Shown here: positions 54,815-63,712 of the stretch, in pieces
Position numbering within the stretch: position 1 is the first letter of the stretch
Layout of the letters: each line of letters opens with the position of its first letter
Source of the DNA: Prorocentrum cordatum
Lineage: Eukaryota; Sar; Dinophyceae; Prorocentrales; Prorocentraceae
Assembly: GCA_963575745.1 (NCBI GenBank)
Contig: CAUYUJ010022534.1
Span: 1-64,000, forward strand
Length of the DNA: 64,000 nucleotides
Direction of reading: 5' to 3'
Position numbers and translations under genes: made by a program
The notes under the pieces: model-generated
Seen by the model: only the letters and a program-made list of their open reading frames with translations
Databases searched by the model: none
Told to the model about the DNA's origin: nothing

Positions 54815-56364
54815 ATGCTCGATCTGATCGCAGAGAGCGCCGGGCGCGGAAAGCGGCATCCGCTCAGGCGGATGCGGGCGCGCGTGGGCAGCCAGTTCTG
54901 CCAGAAGCCGCTGACTGGCCGCATCTGCCGCAGACGGTGGCGGGTTTGATCCGCCAATCGGCGAGCGTGCACTCCCCTGGCCCCTCACTGGACGACCTGT
55001 GCGGCGAGCTCGCTCTCCTCGGCGCCGCCGATCCTTTGGATTTCGCTGGTTTGGAGACTGGGACGGCCCAGGTGGTCTGGGCGCCATTGGCACGCTGCTC
55101 GGTTCCCTTCGTGACTAGATTTCTTCAATTGTGCGGAAATGCTACGAGCATCGCTGCGCATCAGGCCCGATTGCCAGAACAGTCCGGCCCAGTGCGTGCT
55201 GGTTCCGCGGGCTCGGGCCTAGGCGAGCCAACGAGTTCGCAGGCGACGTCAGCGGATGCAGCCAGCTCGGGCGAGGGGCCCAACGACAGGGGCATGACTG
55301 CACTGGCGATGGTGGCGAGGGCCAGGCGGGAGCAGACAGCCTTGCCGCCAAACGTGCTGGCGAGTGCGTTGCGTGACATGTCCCGGCTGCCTGACCATCC
55401 CTTTGGAGAGCTGGAGGTCGGCCCGAGGGCCATGGCCAAACGCGCACGGACAGAGGGCATTGGAGCAGACAGTTTCGAATGCCACGCGACCTGGACGGAG
55501 TTTGCAGGCTGGAAGCGCAGCGCGAGGCAGTACGCCAGCGCCGTGCAGCTGTGGGGCGAGGCTGCGGCGCTCGCCAGCGTGCCCCCGTGGCCGCCCTCGC
55601 ACGCAGCGGTGAACGCCTTCTGCACGCTCTTCCGCAGCAGCGCCTCGCTGGGGCGTTATTTTTCACACATCCGCTCCGTGCTAGCGCTCTTGCGCGTTCC
55701 GGCGGGCGAGCTGGCGGACACAGCGCGCCTGGTGCGAGGAGCAGAGAAAGCAGCAGTCGGTCAGCTCCGTCCTCGGGTTTGGGCGTCGACGGCGCAGACG
55801 AGGGCCCTGGTCAAGTGGGCAGTGATTGCAGGGCGTCAAGATCTGGCCCATTCGTGGACAGTGGCGCGTCATTTCTGTTTGCGCTATTCGGAGACATTGG
55901 CCTTGGGAACGGCCGCTGCCCCGTTTCGGTTTGCGCGGAGCGGTTCCGAATGCATTCTTACATTCATGCGAAGGAAATCCTACAAAACGCCAGTGGAGGT
56001 CACGAGAAGGTGCTTGTGCGCAGACGGTGCACACCCGCTCTGCGGCGTCTGCGCGCTCGCTGAAGCAGCCAAGGCAGACGCGGAGCCATTCTCGCACATC
56101 AGTTACGCAGAGGCGCTGGGTTTTCTTAAGGCTGGCGCCGCGGCGCTCGCCTTCCCCCAGGCGCCGCACTGGGGAACCCATGCATTCAGACGTGGTTTTG
56201 CGAACGATGCACTACGGGCCGGTGGGCCCTCTGCTTTATTCTGGTCGTGCGGATGGAGGGGGCTCGCCGCTTTTGGCTACGCGACGGCCCAATCCAGAGG
56301 CGAGGTAGCAGCCGCCCAGTGGCTCGCCGATTTCTCCGATTCGAGCTGCGACAACGAAGGTTAG
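54815..56364 (+). pseudogene. Tyrosine recombinase of element G, N-terminal frameshift
   Basis: The ATG at 54815 gives MLDLIAESAGRGKR, matching other YR openings. A frameshift between about 54860 and 54950 moves to the frame that stays open to 56364, so the catalytic domain is intact: WTEFAGWKRSARQYASAVQL, PPWPP, RHFCLRYSETL, MRRKSYKTPVEV, CLC-x7-CGVC, WGTHAFRRGFA, SCGW and AFGYATA. The tail is DFSDSSCDNE. An alternative start in the main frame cannot be excluded. Confidence 0.86.
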
Positions 56365-57020
56365 GCACACTCGGATGCAGTGGGCGAGCTAAAAATGGGT
56401 CCGATTGTGCGTATTGGTTGCGCCTGCGCGGCCGTCCCGCCGTCCTGGCTGCGCGAGTTTGGCGAGGCCAGGTGGCCCACCCTGGATGCATTGGGCTCCT
56501 GGTGGATTTCCAGTCTGGGCCAGCCTGGCGGCGCCAAATTGTTCCACTCGCCCATAGACGGCGCGGGAACCCCGCCCACGCAACCGGCACACGGCCGGGC
56601 CAACGAGATTTTCATGAAGCGTAAACTCGTTTCCGGCACAGGAAAATCATGTGGAGCAGGCTCAAGCGTGTTCGCCTCACCTCCTCTGCTCCATCTCACA
56701 CGCCTCTGCGCCTGCTTCGCGGGCAAGCGGTTCCTGGCGGGCCGGCTTGCGTTTTCGGAGGCGGAAGTATTCTCGGTGCTAGTCTCTTGGGTCAGCCGTT
56801 CTGGTCGCCCCACAGGAGGCGCTCTCGGTCTCTGCGGGGAGCAGGGCCAAGCCAGGCCAAAGCACGAGCGACGGCCTGGTGCGCTGTGGCACTGCCCGCT
56901 CCCTCGCAGGCACGTGCCTGAGAGCTTGTCGGCAGGGGCCGCCTTCTCAGGCTCTCTGACCGAACGCTCTCCGCGTGGGACGGCGCCCGCAGGGCGGGCA
57001 GCAGCCGCCTGGCGGCGGTT
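56365..57020 (+). other. Element G 3' region, unclassified
   Basis: No gene. CGAGATTTTC at 56605-56614 resembles B-repeat ends. I found no matching A1 upstream of element G. Confidence 0.4.
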
Positions 57021-57450
57021 TTGGTTCTGCCTTCGCGGGCACGTTCAGGGTCCCTGCCTTCTCGCGGGCAAACCCAGGGTCCCTGCCTTCTCGCGGGCAC
57101 ACCCAGAGTCCCTGCCTTCTCGCGGGCAAACTCAGGCCACCGTGTTTCTCATTCTCTGGTTCCGCCTGAGCGGGCAAGTTCAGGGTCCCTGCCTTCTCGC
57201 GGGCAAACCCAGGGTCCCTGCCTTCTCGCGGGCACACCCAGAGTCCCTGCCTTCTCGCGGGCAAACTCAGGCCGCACGTCTCCCGGGCTCTGCCGGGTAC
57301 CGCGTGGCATGCTGCGTGCAGGTTACCTCGCTGCCTTCTCGCGGGCAAAGCCCTGTCGCGGGCACCCAGAAGTCACTTTGAGGTCGCTGCCTTCTCGCGG
57401 GCTTTACCTCGTGCGACGTGGAGGTCCCCTGCCTCCTCGCGAGCGGCAAA
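57021..57450 (+). repeat. 31-bp minisatellite
   Basis: Units of about 30-31 bp, GGGTCCCTGCCTTCTCGCG then GGCAAACCCA. A block of three units with its flanks (57034-57154) is itself repeated at about 57167-57290. It decays into scattered CTGCCTTCTCGCGGGC copies to about 57450. 57451-57699 holds one reversed unit of the 42-bp repeat and nothing else recognised. Confidence 0.85.
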
Positions 57451-57699
57451 CCCAGGTCTGTCGAGCCACGCTCTCTGGCCCTCTTCGCCAGAGGACGGGG
57501 CGTCCCGGGGCGCAGGCTCCTTGTTGGTTTCCAGTGGGTGCGGTCCTCAGTGCATTTCTGATGCCGCTGAGCGCCATTCTCGCACCCCGCCGTGAGGGCT
57601 ACTCTCTCGCTGGTCCTTGCCGCCTGTGGTGAAATGTAAAGTGCGTCGTTGCTCCCCCGTGGGCGCCGTGCTCTCTCTCTGGCCAGTATTGCACTCTAT

Positions 57700-58703
57700 G
57701 CTCCTACCTTTTTGCGTTCTGGTGCCCAGGCGCATCCAGATTCGCAGTCTGAGCGCGACTTTGCGCTCGTGGGCGTCCGCGTGCCCAAAAATTGCATTTT
57801 GTGCTCCTTTCGGCGTTCTGGTGCCGAGGCGCACCCAGTTTTGCAGTCTGTGCGCGATTTCGCGCTCCTGGGCCCCGCGCCCACAGAATTGCATTCTGAG
57901 CTCCTTTCTGCGTTCTGGTGGCCAGGCGCACCAAAATTCGCAGTCTGAGGGCGTCCGCGTGCCAGAATTGCATTCTGAGCCTTTCGGCAGCCTGGTACCC
58001 AGGCGCACGGGGCTTTGCAATCTGAGCGTGACTTTGCGTTGTTGGGCGTCCGCGCGCCCAGAATTGCATTCTGAGCTTCTTTCTACGTTCTGGTGGCCAG
58101 GCGCACCAATATTCGCAGTCTGAAGGTTTCTGGGCATCCGCGCGCCCAGAATTGCATGCTGAGCTCCTCTCTGCGTTCTGGTGCCCAGGCGCACCCGGGC
58201 TCGCAATCTGAGCGTGACTTAGCGCTCCTGGGTGTTCGCGCGCCCAAAAAATTGCATCCTGAGCGCCTTTCTGGGTTTTTTTGATTCCAGGCGCACCCAC
58301 GTTTGCAATCTGAGCGCTTGTGGCGTCCGCGCGCCCAGAATTGCACTCTGTGTCCCTTCTCCGTTCTGGAGCGCAGGCGCGCCCAGATTCGCAATCTCAG
58401 CGCAGCAAAGCGCTCCTCAGCGTTCGCGCGCCCAGAATTGCATTCTGAACGCCTTTCTGCGTTCTACTGCGCTGGCGCCCTGATTCGCAAGCTTAGCGCA
58501 CATTAGCGCTCGTGGGCGTCCGCGCGAAATTGCATTGTGAGTTCCCCCTTTTGCTTTCTGGTGCCCTTGCGCACCCAGATTCGCAACCTGAGTGCGACTT
58601 AGTGCTCCTGGGCGTTCGCGCGCCAGAATATCGCATTCTTAGTTCCTTTCTGCATTATGGTGCCCAGGCGCGCCAAAATGCAGTGGCCTGGCCGTCTCGA
58701 CCG
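57700..58703 (-). repeat. Satellite S3 (hairpin repeat), block 3, reverse orientation
   Basis: About ten units of 75-105 bp in reverse orientation to blocks 1 and 2: TTCTGCGTTCTGGTGCCCAG, GCGCACCCAGATTCGCAATC, TGAGCGCGACTTAGCGCTCC, TGGGCGTCCGCGCGCCCAG, AATTGCATTCTGAGC. It ends where the element H leader module begins; in D, too, the module follows S3-like DNA. Confidence 0.85.
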
Positions 58704-59075
58704 CGCGAGCCAGAAGCAGGGGCTACAGACACACTCTGGGGCACTCGGGGTCGGATGTGTGCAGGCGGCAGAAGCTAGTCCTTGATGGGGGAGCATTTGC
58801 TAATCCCCCACCTGCACACAACGGGGGCGGGGTGCTTTGCATTTGTGCAGCACGCCCGTCCTCGACCGACCCCGGGGGGCCTGCGTCCCAAACGGCGCGT
58901 AATCGGAATATCCATGCTGACGCCCTTTCACCAGCGAGCTCAGAATTAAATTCTGGTGTGGCTGCTGAAAATACGGCGGCTGAGATTGCAACTGGACGGA
59001 TTTCCCATGGGAACTCGGCCCATCGGATTTCGGAAGATTTTCGGCCCCAAAATGGGTGCCAAAGAAGCGTGGGTC
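58704..59075 (+). repeat. Conserved 5' leader module of element H
   Basis: Homologous to the modules of B and D. The outer edge reads CGCGAGCCAGAAGCAGGGGC then TACAGACAC, the complement of a spliced-leader-like string. Confidence 0.75.
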
Positions 59076-60103
59076 GGAAGCGCCTCAGCAAGCAGTTCCT
59101 TGGCTGCGTTTCCTGTTGCCTTAGCTCCGAGGCGAAGCTGACATTCGCGTCGTTGCAATAGCGCGCAGTCGAGCTGCGCACGCCCTCTAGCGAGTCGCCT
59201 TGGCGGCGTTGCCCGCCAAGACGGCGCGCCTCACATAAAGAATGGGGTCACCCAGACCACCCACCAGGAAAGAAACCGTTTGGAGACGGATTCGCCTGCT
59301 ACGCGGCGACGCGCAGCATTCTATCGCGAAGGGCGAGCGTAAGCCCCTTCGCGCCGCGTCCAGGCGGACGCGCTCGCCCCAAAGATGGGCGCTCACTCAT
59401 CCATCTCATCATTCAAATCTGCTCTGTGTCCTCTGGCGGCGGCGGTGACAAAGTTGAATCGCGTCGGCGGCGTGGTGGCGTCAGGGGAATCCTTTCTCTG
59501 ACGGCAGCCCAGCGCCGTCAAGCTGCAGGGAGCCAGCGCGGCAAGGCAGGTTCTCCACCGGGGCAGCATCGCACGCAGCGCTCGGCAGGCGCGCTTACGA
59601 CGCCCTCCGGAGGCCTGGGTGGTGCACTCAGGCTGCGGAGGGGGATAAGCATCGCAATCAGCGCTGGCTACGTTTTGCCCCGCAGTGCAGGCCGCGCCTG
59701 AGCAGGTTGTCGTCTCTTGTCTCGTGCGTTGTGCCGCACTAGCTCAGACGAGCACGCTCAGGCAATCTGCCCTCTCACAGCTCAGACCTTGCCCAGCCTC
59801 TCACAGGTTGCTGTCGCGTGTTTTGGCGGCGGCAGCAGGCGGCGTCAGAACTGATTTTGCGAAGGGAAGTCTTTGGAGGGGCTGCCTGCCTGCATGTTTG
59901 AGGAATCGGAAATACGGTTGCTCTCACCATGCCTGAGGCCACTCTCCTCTTTGTCTCGTCGGAAGAGAGGCCAGGTATCCGCCTGCGGGGGGAGATCCTT
60001 CAGCTGTCCACTGTAACCGTGATGGCTCGGACAAGGTGTCTGAATTGCAGATTTGTGTCCTAGCACGCAGAGCAATCTGATTCTACGCGTCGTCCGAGGG
60101 AAG
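59076..60103 (+). other. Element H gag leader region
   Basis: No gene. It has GC-rich unclassified sequence. ACCGTGATGGCTCGG (60016-60030), about 75-85 nt before the gag ATG, is a weak spliced-leader-like string at the same distance as in elements A and D. Confidence 0.4.
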
Positions 60104-61423
60104 ATGTCTTTCTCTCCGAGTGACGTCGCGGCGATGATCGCCACCGCCGCCAGTGGAGCCTTCAACGGCGCAGGTGCAGATCAGGTGCGTGAGTGGGTGG
60201 ACTTCGTCATCAATGTCGACGTCGACCCCGCCAAGAAGCACGATCTCTTCCACTACGTGTCTGTCGCGCGGCTGCTGGCCGAGACGGGAGGCAGCATCGC
60301 GCCAGCCGACTTCGAAGACCCTCACATGCGGGACATGATCAAGGCGAGCATTCCCGTTCACGCCACCCCGTATGCCACCGAACAGGACGACCCGTGGAAG
60401 AGCTGGAAAGTTTCGCCGGCACAGATTGTCTTGGCACTCAAGGTGCAGGGGGCGCGCGCGAAGAAAGCCTCGCCAGGACCATCGGTGCCACCAGAGGTGG
60501 CCCACAACAACAAAGAGCTTTCGGGCATGGCTGAAGCAGTGAAGCAATTTGCGGAACTTCAGTCGCAGGCGCTGCAGAAAGGGAAGCCGAAAGGACTCAG
60601 TTTCAAGTTGCAGGACCGGAAACTCGAGCTGGGCATGCAGCATTTCGCCAAGGATGCACTCCCGTCAGAGGAGGTCCTCGCGAAGTTCGAGGCGGCGGGG
60701 AAGATCGCGCACGACAAAGGCAGGCCGTGGGTCGGGTCCGCCGAGGGCGAGGATCTGCGCGATCACCACCGCCCAACTTGGAGCCGGACTCCTATGATCG
60801 ACGCTGTCGTGGGGGACGGCTCTTACGAGGAGCGGGTGAAGCAGAGCGCTGCCGCCAAGCGGAACATGGCGTGGATGGACAAAGTCGACTACGCTGGCTT
60901 TGCCACGTTCATGGGCCACCTGCACGAGTGGGGATTCAAGGTAATCCTCACCAAGGCATGCAGCATCGCTGACTTCCTTGCGTACGCCCACAACATCGTG
61001 CGAATCGCCGAGGAACACGGTGGAGTCAGGACAGCTTATCAATACGATGTTCTCCAGAGGAGGGCCATGGCCAGGGCTCTGGAGGAAGACGTCGTAGATT
61101 TGGCGCCTTACTTTGCCAAGATCGATCGTGAAAACCTAGCTGACGCCAAAGACAAAGTGAACAAAAGCTTCACGGAGGCTGGCCGGGCTGTGACAGCTAA
61201 GGGGCAGCAGTCGAAGGGTCAGCCCAAAGGCTGCGCCAAGGGCGTCGCCGACAAGGGCGGCAAGGGGAGCAAGAAGAGTTCCGACGGCACAGAGGCTGAC
61301 AACCGGCCTGTCCGGTCGCCGGCCAAGCGCCCCAAGGGCACGGCGGGCACCGATTATCAGCACAGGTCTCGCAGCCCCCGCTCCGGCAATCAGCAGTACA
61401 ACAGTTGGGGAAACAAGTGGTGA
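60104..61423 (+). CDS. Gag-like ORF1 of element H (intact)
   Basis: 439 residues from the ATG at 60104 (MSFSPSDVAAMIATAASGAF). Blocks in order: VREWVDFVINVDVDPAKKHD, LFHYVSVARLLAETGGS and DFEDPHMRDMI (N-terminal third). A middle LSFKLQDRKLELGMQHFAKD, PSEEVLAKFEAAGKIAHDKG and WVGSAEGEDL follow. The C-terminal domain has DYAGFATFMGHLHEWGFKVI, EEHGGVRTAYQYDVLQRRAM and NLADAKDKVNKSF. A basic tail with RSPAKRPKG and RSRSPRS ends NKW. There is no zinc knuckle. It is probably the particle and RNA-binding protein. It ends with TGA in frame with pol. Confidence 0.86.
   Translation: MSFSPSDVAAMIATAASGAFNGAGADQVREWVDFVINVDVDPAKKHDLFHYVSVARLLAETGGSIAPADFEDPHMRDMIKASIPVHATPYATEQDDPWKSWKVSPAQIVLALKVQGARAKKASPGPSVPPEVAHNNKELSGMAEAVKQFAELQSQALQKGKPKGLSFKLQDRKLELGMQHFAKDALPSEEVLAKFEAAGKIAHDKGRPWVGSAEGEDLRDHHRPTWSRTPMIDAVVGDGSYEERVKQSAAAKRNMAWMDKVDYAGFATFMGHLHEWGFKVILTKACSIADFLAYAHNIVRIAEEHGGVRTAYQYDVLQRRAMARALEEDVVDLAPYFAKIDRENLADAKDKVNKSFTEAGRAVTAKGQQSKGQPKGCAKGVADKGGKGSKKSSDGTEADNRPVRSPAKRPKGTAGTDYQHRSRSPRSGNQQYNSWGNKW
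61421..61423 (+). other. In-frame UGA between gag and pol of element H
   Basis: Context AAG TGG TGA GTG GGC. The pol frame is the gag frame. No other stop occurs from 60104 to the end of pol at 63574. Confidence 0.75.
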
Positions 61424-63574
61424 GTGGGCCAAGCACCACTAGTCGAGGGCGCCGGGAGTGATATCTCGGAGGAAGCATCAGACGACACGGAAGCGTCGCC
61501 GCTTCCAGGTACCAGTTCAAGGTCAAGTGAGTCAGCAAATTCTCCACTCGAAGCTGTCCAGGCAGCTTTCTCTGCATTTAGCGCCCGCGAGGATTTGCAT
61601 AGCCTGGGTCCGAGCGACCACTTGCGCTGGGCCAGCGGCTTGCCAGAAGCCGACGATAGCCCGCGCGTGCCAACATTTTTAAACGGCCATTTTGCGAGAT
61701 CGGTTTCAATGTCGGTTGCCGAGCTGCAAACCGCTCGCCAGTCTGCTCTTGCTTTTTGGAAGCATCGGAAGCTAGTGACGGACCCACAGTGGCAGACTAT
61801 CTTTAGAAGTTTGCCAGCTCACTGTCAGTCAGTGCTGGGTCCGGAGAAGAACCTTCTGCTGCTGAAAGAGATGCTCGAGGCTATAGCATGGCCAGATAAT
61901 ACCTTGTTTCACAACCTCTGCCATGGCTTCCCTTTGGTGGGGCGCCTGCCTGCTAGTGGCATCCATGCGCCCGCTGCCACGTCTCCGGAACCAGCCGAGA
62001 CTTTGCGGTCGCTTTTAGCACATCCGCGCGAGCGGAATGAGGCGACTCTCGGTAGAATCGCCGCGGAAAAGGGCGGCGATACGAGGGTTAGGACTCAATT
62101 TTTATCGGCCTGCTCAAAAGAGGTCGAAGATGGCAAGGCCCGCTTCCGTAACCTAGACGTAGATTCTTGTGTTTTAACAGCTCGCTTCCCTATCGTGCAG
62201 GGGGAGAAAGACGGAATGCCAAAAATTCGTTGCATAGACGATTTCACTGCGTCTGCGGTGAATGGCGCGGTTGTACATAGTGAAAGAACATGTCCAGACA
62301 CGCTGGACACTTTGGTGGCATTAGTGCGCCACGCAGCAGCAGGCAAGCAACACATTGCCATGAGGTGGAGGAAAGATGACTTCCGGCACGCTTTTAAGAC
62401 ACTGCCGATTTGCAGCGGCCACTTGCCGCTAGCAGTGACAGCTTGGCCAGAAACAGTGGCAGACGGTAAAGCGTTACAGTTGCTGTGCCTACCATTTGGC
62501 TCTTCCGCATCAGTGTCCGGTTGGGATCGTTTCGGTCTCGCCATTCAAGGCATTTTGGCAGCTCTGTTTCACTTGTTATATTTGCGTTTTGTCGACGATA
62601 TGTTCGCCGGCGATTCGGCCCTGGAGGGGCGCGATATTGGCAGTGACTGCTTAATCGGCCCCGCCGGCTCTGCGCGCCTGGCAAGAGCAGTCGTGTCAGA
62701 ACTGCTGGGCTGGGATCTCGACGCCGGCAAAGCCGTCACGGAGGCCACTAAGACCGTAATCCTCGGAGTCTGCGTAGAATTTGACGACCACAACCAGCTG
62801 ATCCAGTTTTCTCTCGAAGCAGAGAGGTTGGAAAAATGGACCGCAGAAATTCGTGAGGCTCTGCGGCGAAGATCGCTCTCGCCTGCGCGGGCTTTAAAAT
62901 TAGCAGGCAAATTGAGCTGGGGTGCGACCGCCGTCTTCGGCCGAGGCGCGCGCGTTTACCTTGCTGCCATTTACCACCACGGCTCAGGCAACCAGAGCCG
63001 GCTGTCCCAGCGCACCAAATTGTGTCTGCGTTGGTGGCTGCGGTTCTTACAGGAACCGCCATCGAGGAGCGTCCCGGTGATGCGTCGCCAGAAGAAGCGT
63101 TGCATCCTTTACACCGACGCCACAGGCCAGGGACGGATGGCATGGGTCATCCAGACTCCCTGTTTAAAGGCTTGGGCTGCTGCTGATGTCCCAGCAAAGG
63201 CGAGGCAGTGGGTGCTTCATCGGAAGAATCAGATCGGCACTTGGGAGCTCATGGCGGCTCTCTGCGCGCTTAAGTTTTTGCTGGGTTATCTGCCTGGCGA
63301 GTTTGAAATCCTCGCCTTCGTGGATAACACAAGCGCGCTGGGTGCACTTTTACGCGGCTGTTCCAGGCAATTTGATTGGAACGAGCTCATAGGCGAGCTT
63401 TGGTTTGCAGTCGCGCAGCGTGGTCATTATTTGCACCTTTGGCACGTGCCATCGCATTTAAATTTGGCCGACGCTCCGACCCGGCCAGAAGCCAAGTCAG
63501 AGCAGCTGCGTAAGTTAGCCGCCGACGGGTTTCAAGAAATGCCGTGGTCCTTCCCAGCCGACGCGCCCTGGTGA
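61424..63574 (+). CDS. Pol (RT-RNase H) of element H (intact), read through UGA
   Basis: 716 codons in the gag frame directly after the TGA. A Ser/Asp/Glu-rich linker (residues 1-45) leads to an N-terminal domain with HLRWASGLPEA and VLGPEKNLLLL. RT shows IRCIDDFTASAVNGAV, WRKDDFRHAFKTLP, LPFGSSASVSGWDRF and FVDDMFAGD (about residues 389-397). It continues with LLGWDLDAGKAVTEA and LAGKLSWGATAVFGRGARV. RNase H has LYTDATGQG (about 562), TWELMAAL (about 607), AFVDNTSAL (about 632) and NLADAPTR (about 680), all four acidic positions present. There is no protease, integrase or methyltransferase. The first ATG comes late, so translation probably depends on readthrough from gag. Confidence 0.93.
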   Translation: MGQAPLVEGAGSDISEEASDDTEASPLPGTSSRSSESANSPLEAVQAAFSAFSAREDLHSLGPSDHLRWASGLPEADDSPRVPTFLNGHFARSVSMSVAELQTARQSALAFWKHRKLVTDPQWQTIFRSLPAHCQSVLGPEKNLLLLKEMLEAIAWPDNTLFHNLCHGFPLVGRLPASGIHAPAATSPEPAETLRSLLAHPRERNEATLGRIAAEKGGDTRVRTQFLSACSKEVEDGKARFRNLDVDSCVLTARFPIVQGEKDGMPKIRCIDDFTASAVNGAVVHSERTCPDTLDTLVALVRHAAAGKQHIAMRWRKDDFRHAFKTLPICSGHLPLAVTAWPETVADGKALQLLCLPFGSSASVSGWDRFGLAIQGILAALFHLLYLRFVDDMFAGDSALEGRDIGSDCLIGPAGSARLARAVVSELLGWDLDAGKAVTEATKTVILGVCVEFDDHNQLIQFSLEAERLEKWTAEIREALRRRSLSPARALKLAGKLSWGATAVFGRGARVYLAAIYHHGSGNQSRLSQRTKLCLRWWLRFLQEPPSRSVPVMRRQKKRCILYTDATGQGRMAWVIQTPCLKAWAAADVPAKARQWVLHRKNQIGTWELMAALCALKFLLGYLPGEFEILAFVDNTSALGALLRGCSRQFDWNELIGELWFAVAQRGHYLHLWHVPSHLNLADAPTRPEAKSEQLRKLAADGFQEMPWSFPADAPW

Positions 63575-63693
63575 TTCGGAGACAGTGAGCGGCAAAGGGG
63601 AAAAACATCATCGTAATCCTGTGTTGAGGTCATATCACGTGAGAATCGGTTGTCCATGCAGCTACTTGTGCGCACATTCTCTGTGTCTTCTGT

Positions 63694-63712
63694 TCCGGAG
63701 CTCTGGCCCAGC
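63694..63712 (+). promoter_or_regulatory. Spliced-leader-like motif before element H YR
   Basis: TCCGGAGCTC then TGGCCCAGC, directly against the ATG at 63713. It is the most diverged of the seven but at the same position. Confidence 0.4.

Larger units (their letters stand above)
46958..56364 (+). mobile_element. Element G: YR retrotransposon interrupted by nested element F
   Basis: Plus-strand gag (46958-47027 and 51208-52404), pol (52405-54575) and YR (54815-56364). Element F splits gag after about 24 codons. G carries a frameshift in gag, a premature TAA and a late frameshift in pol, and a frameshift early in YR. Terminal repeats were not identified; GAGATTTTC at about 56606-56614 resembles the B-repeat end of other copies and may lie near the B1/A2 junction. 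Limits given are those of the coding region. Confidence 0.86.
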
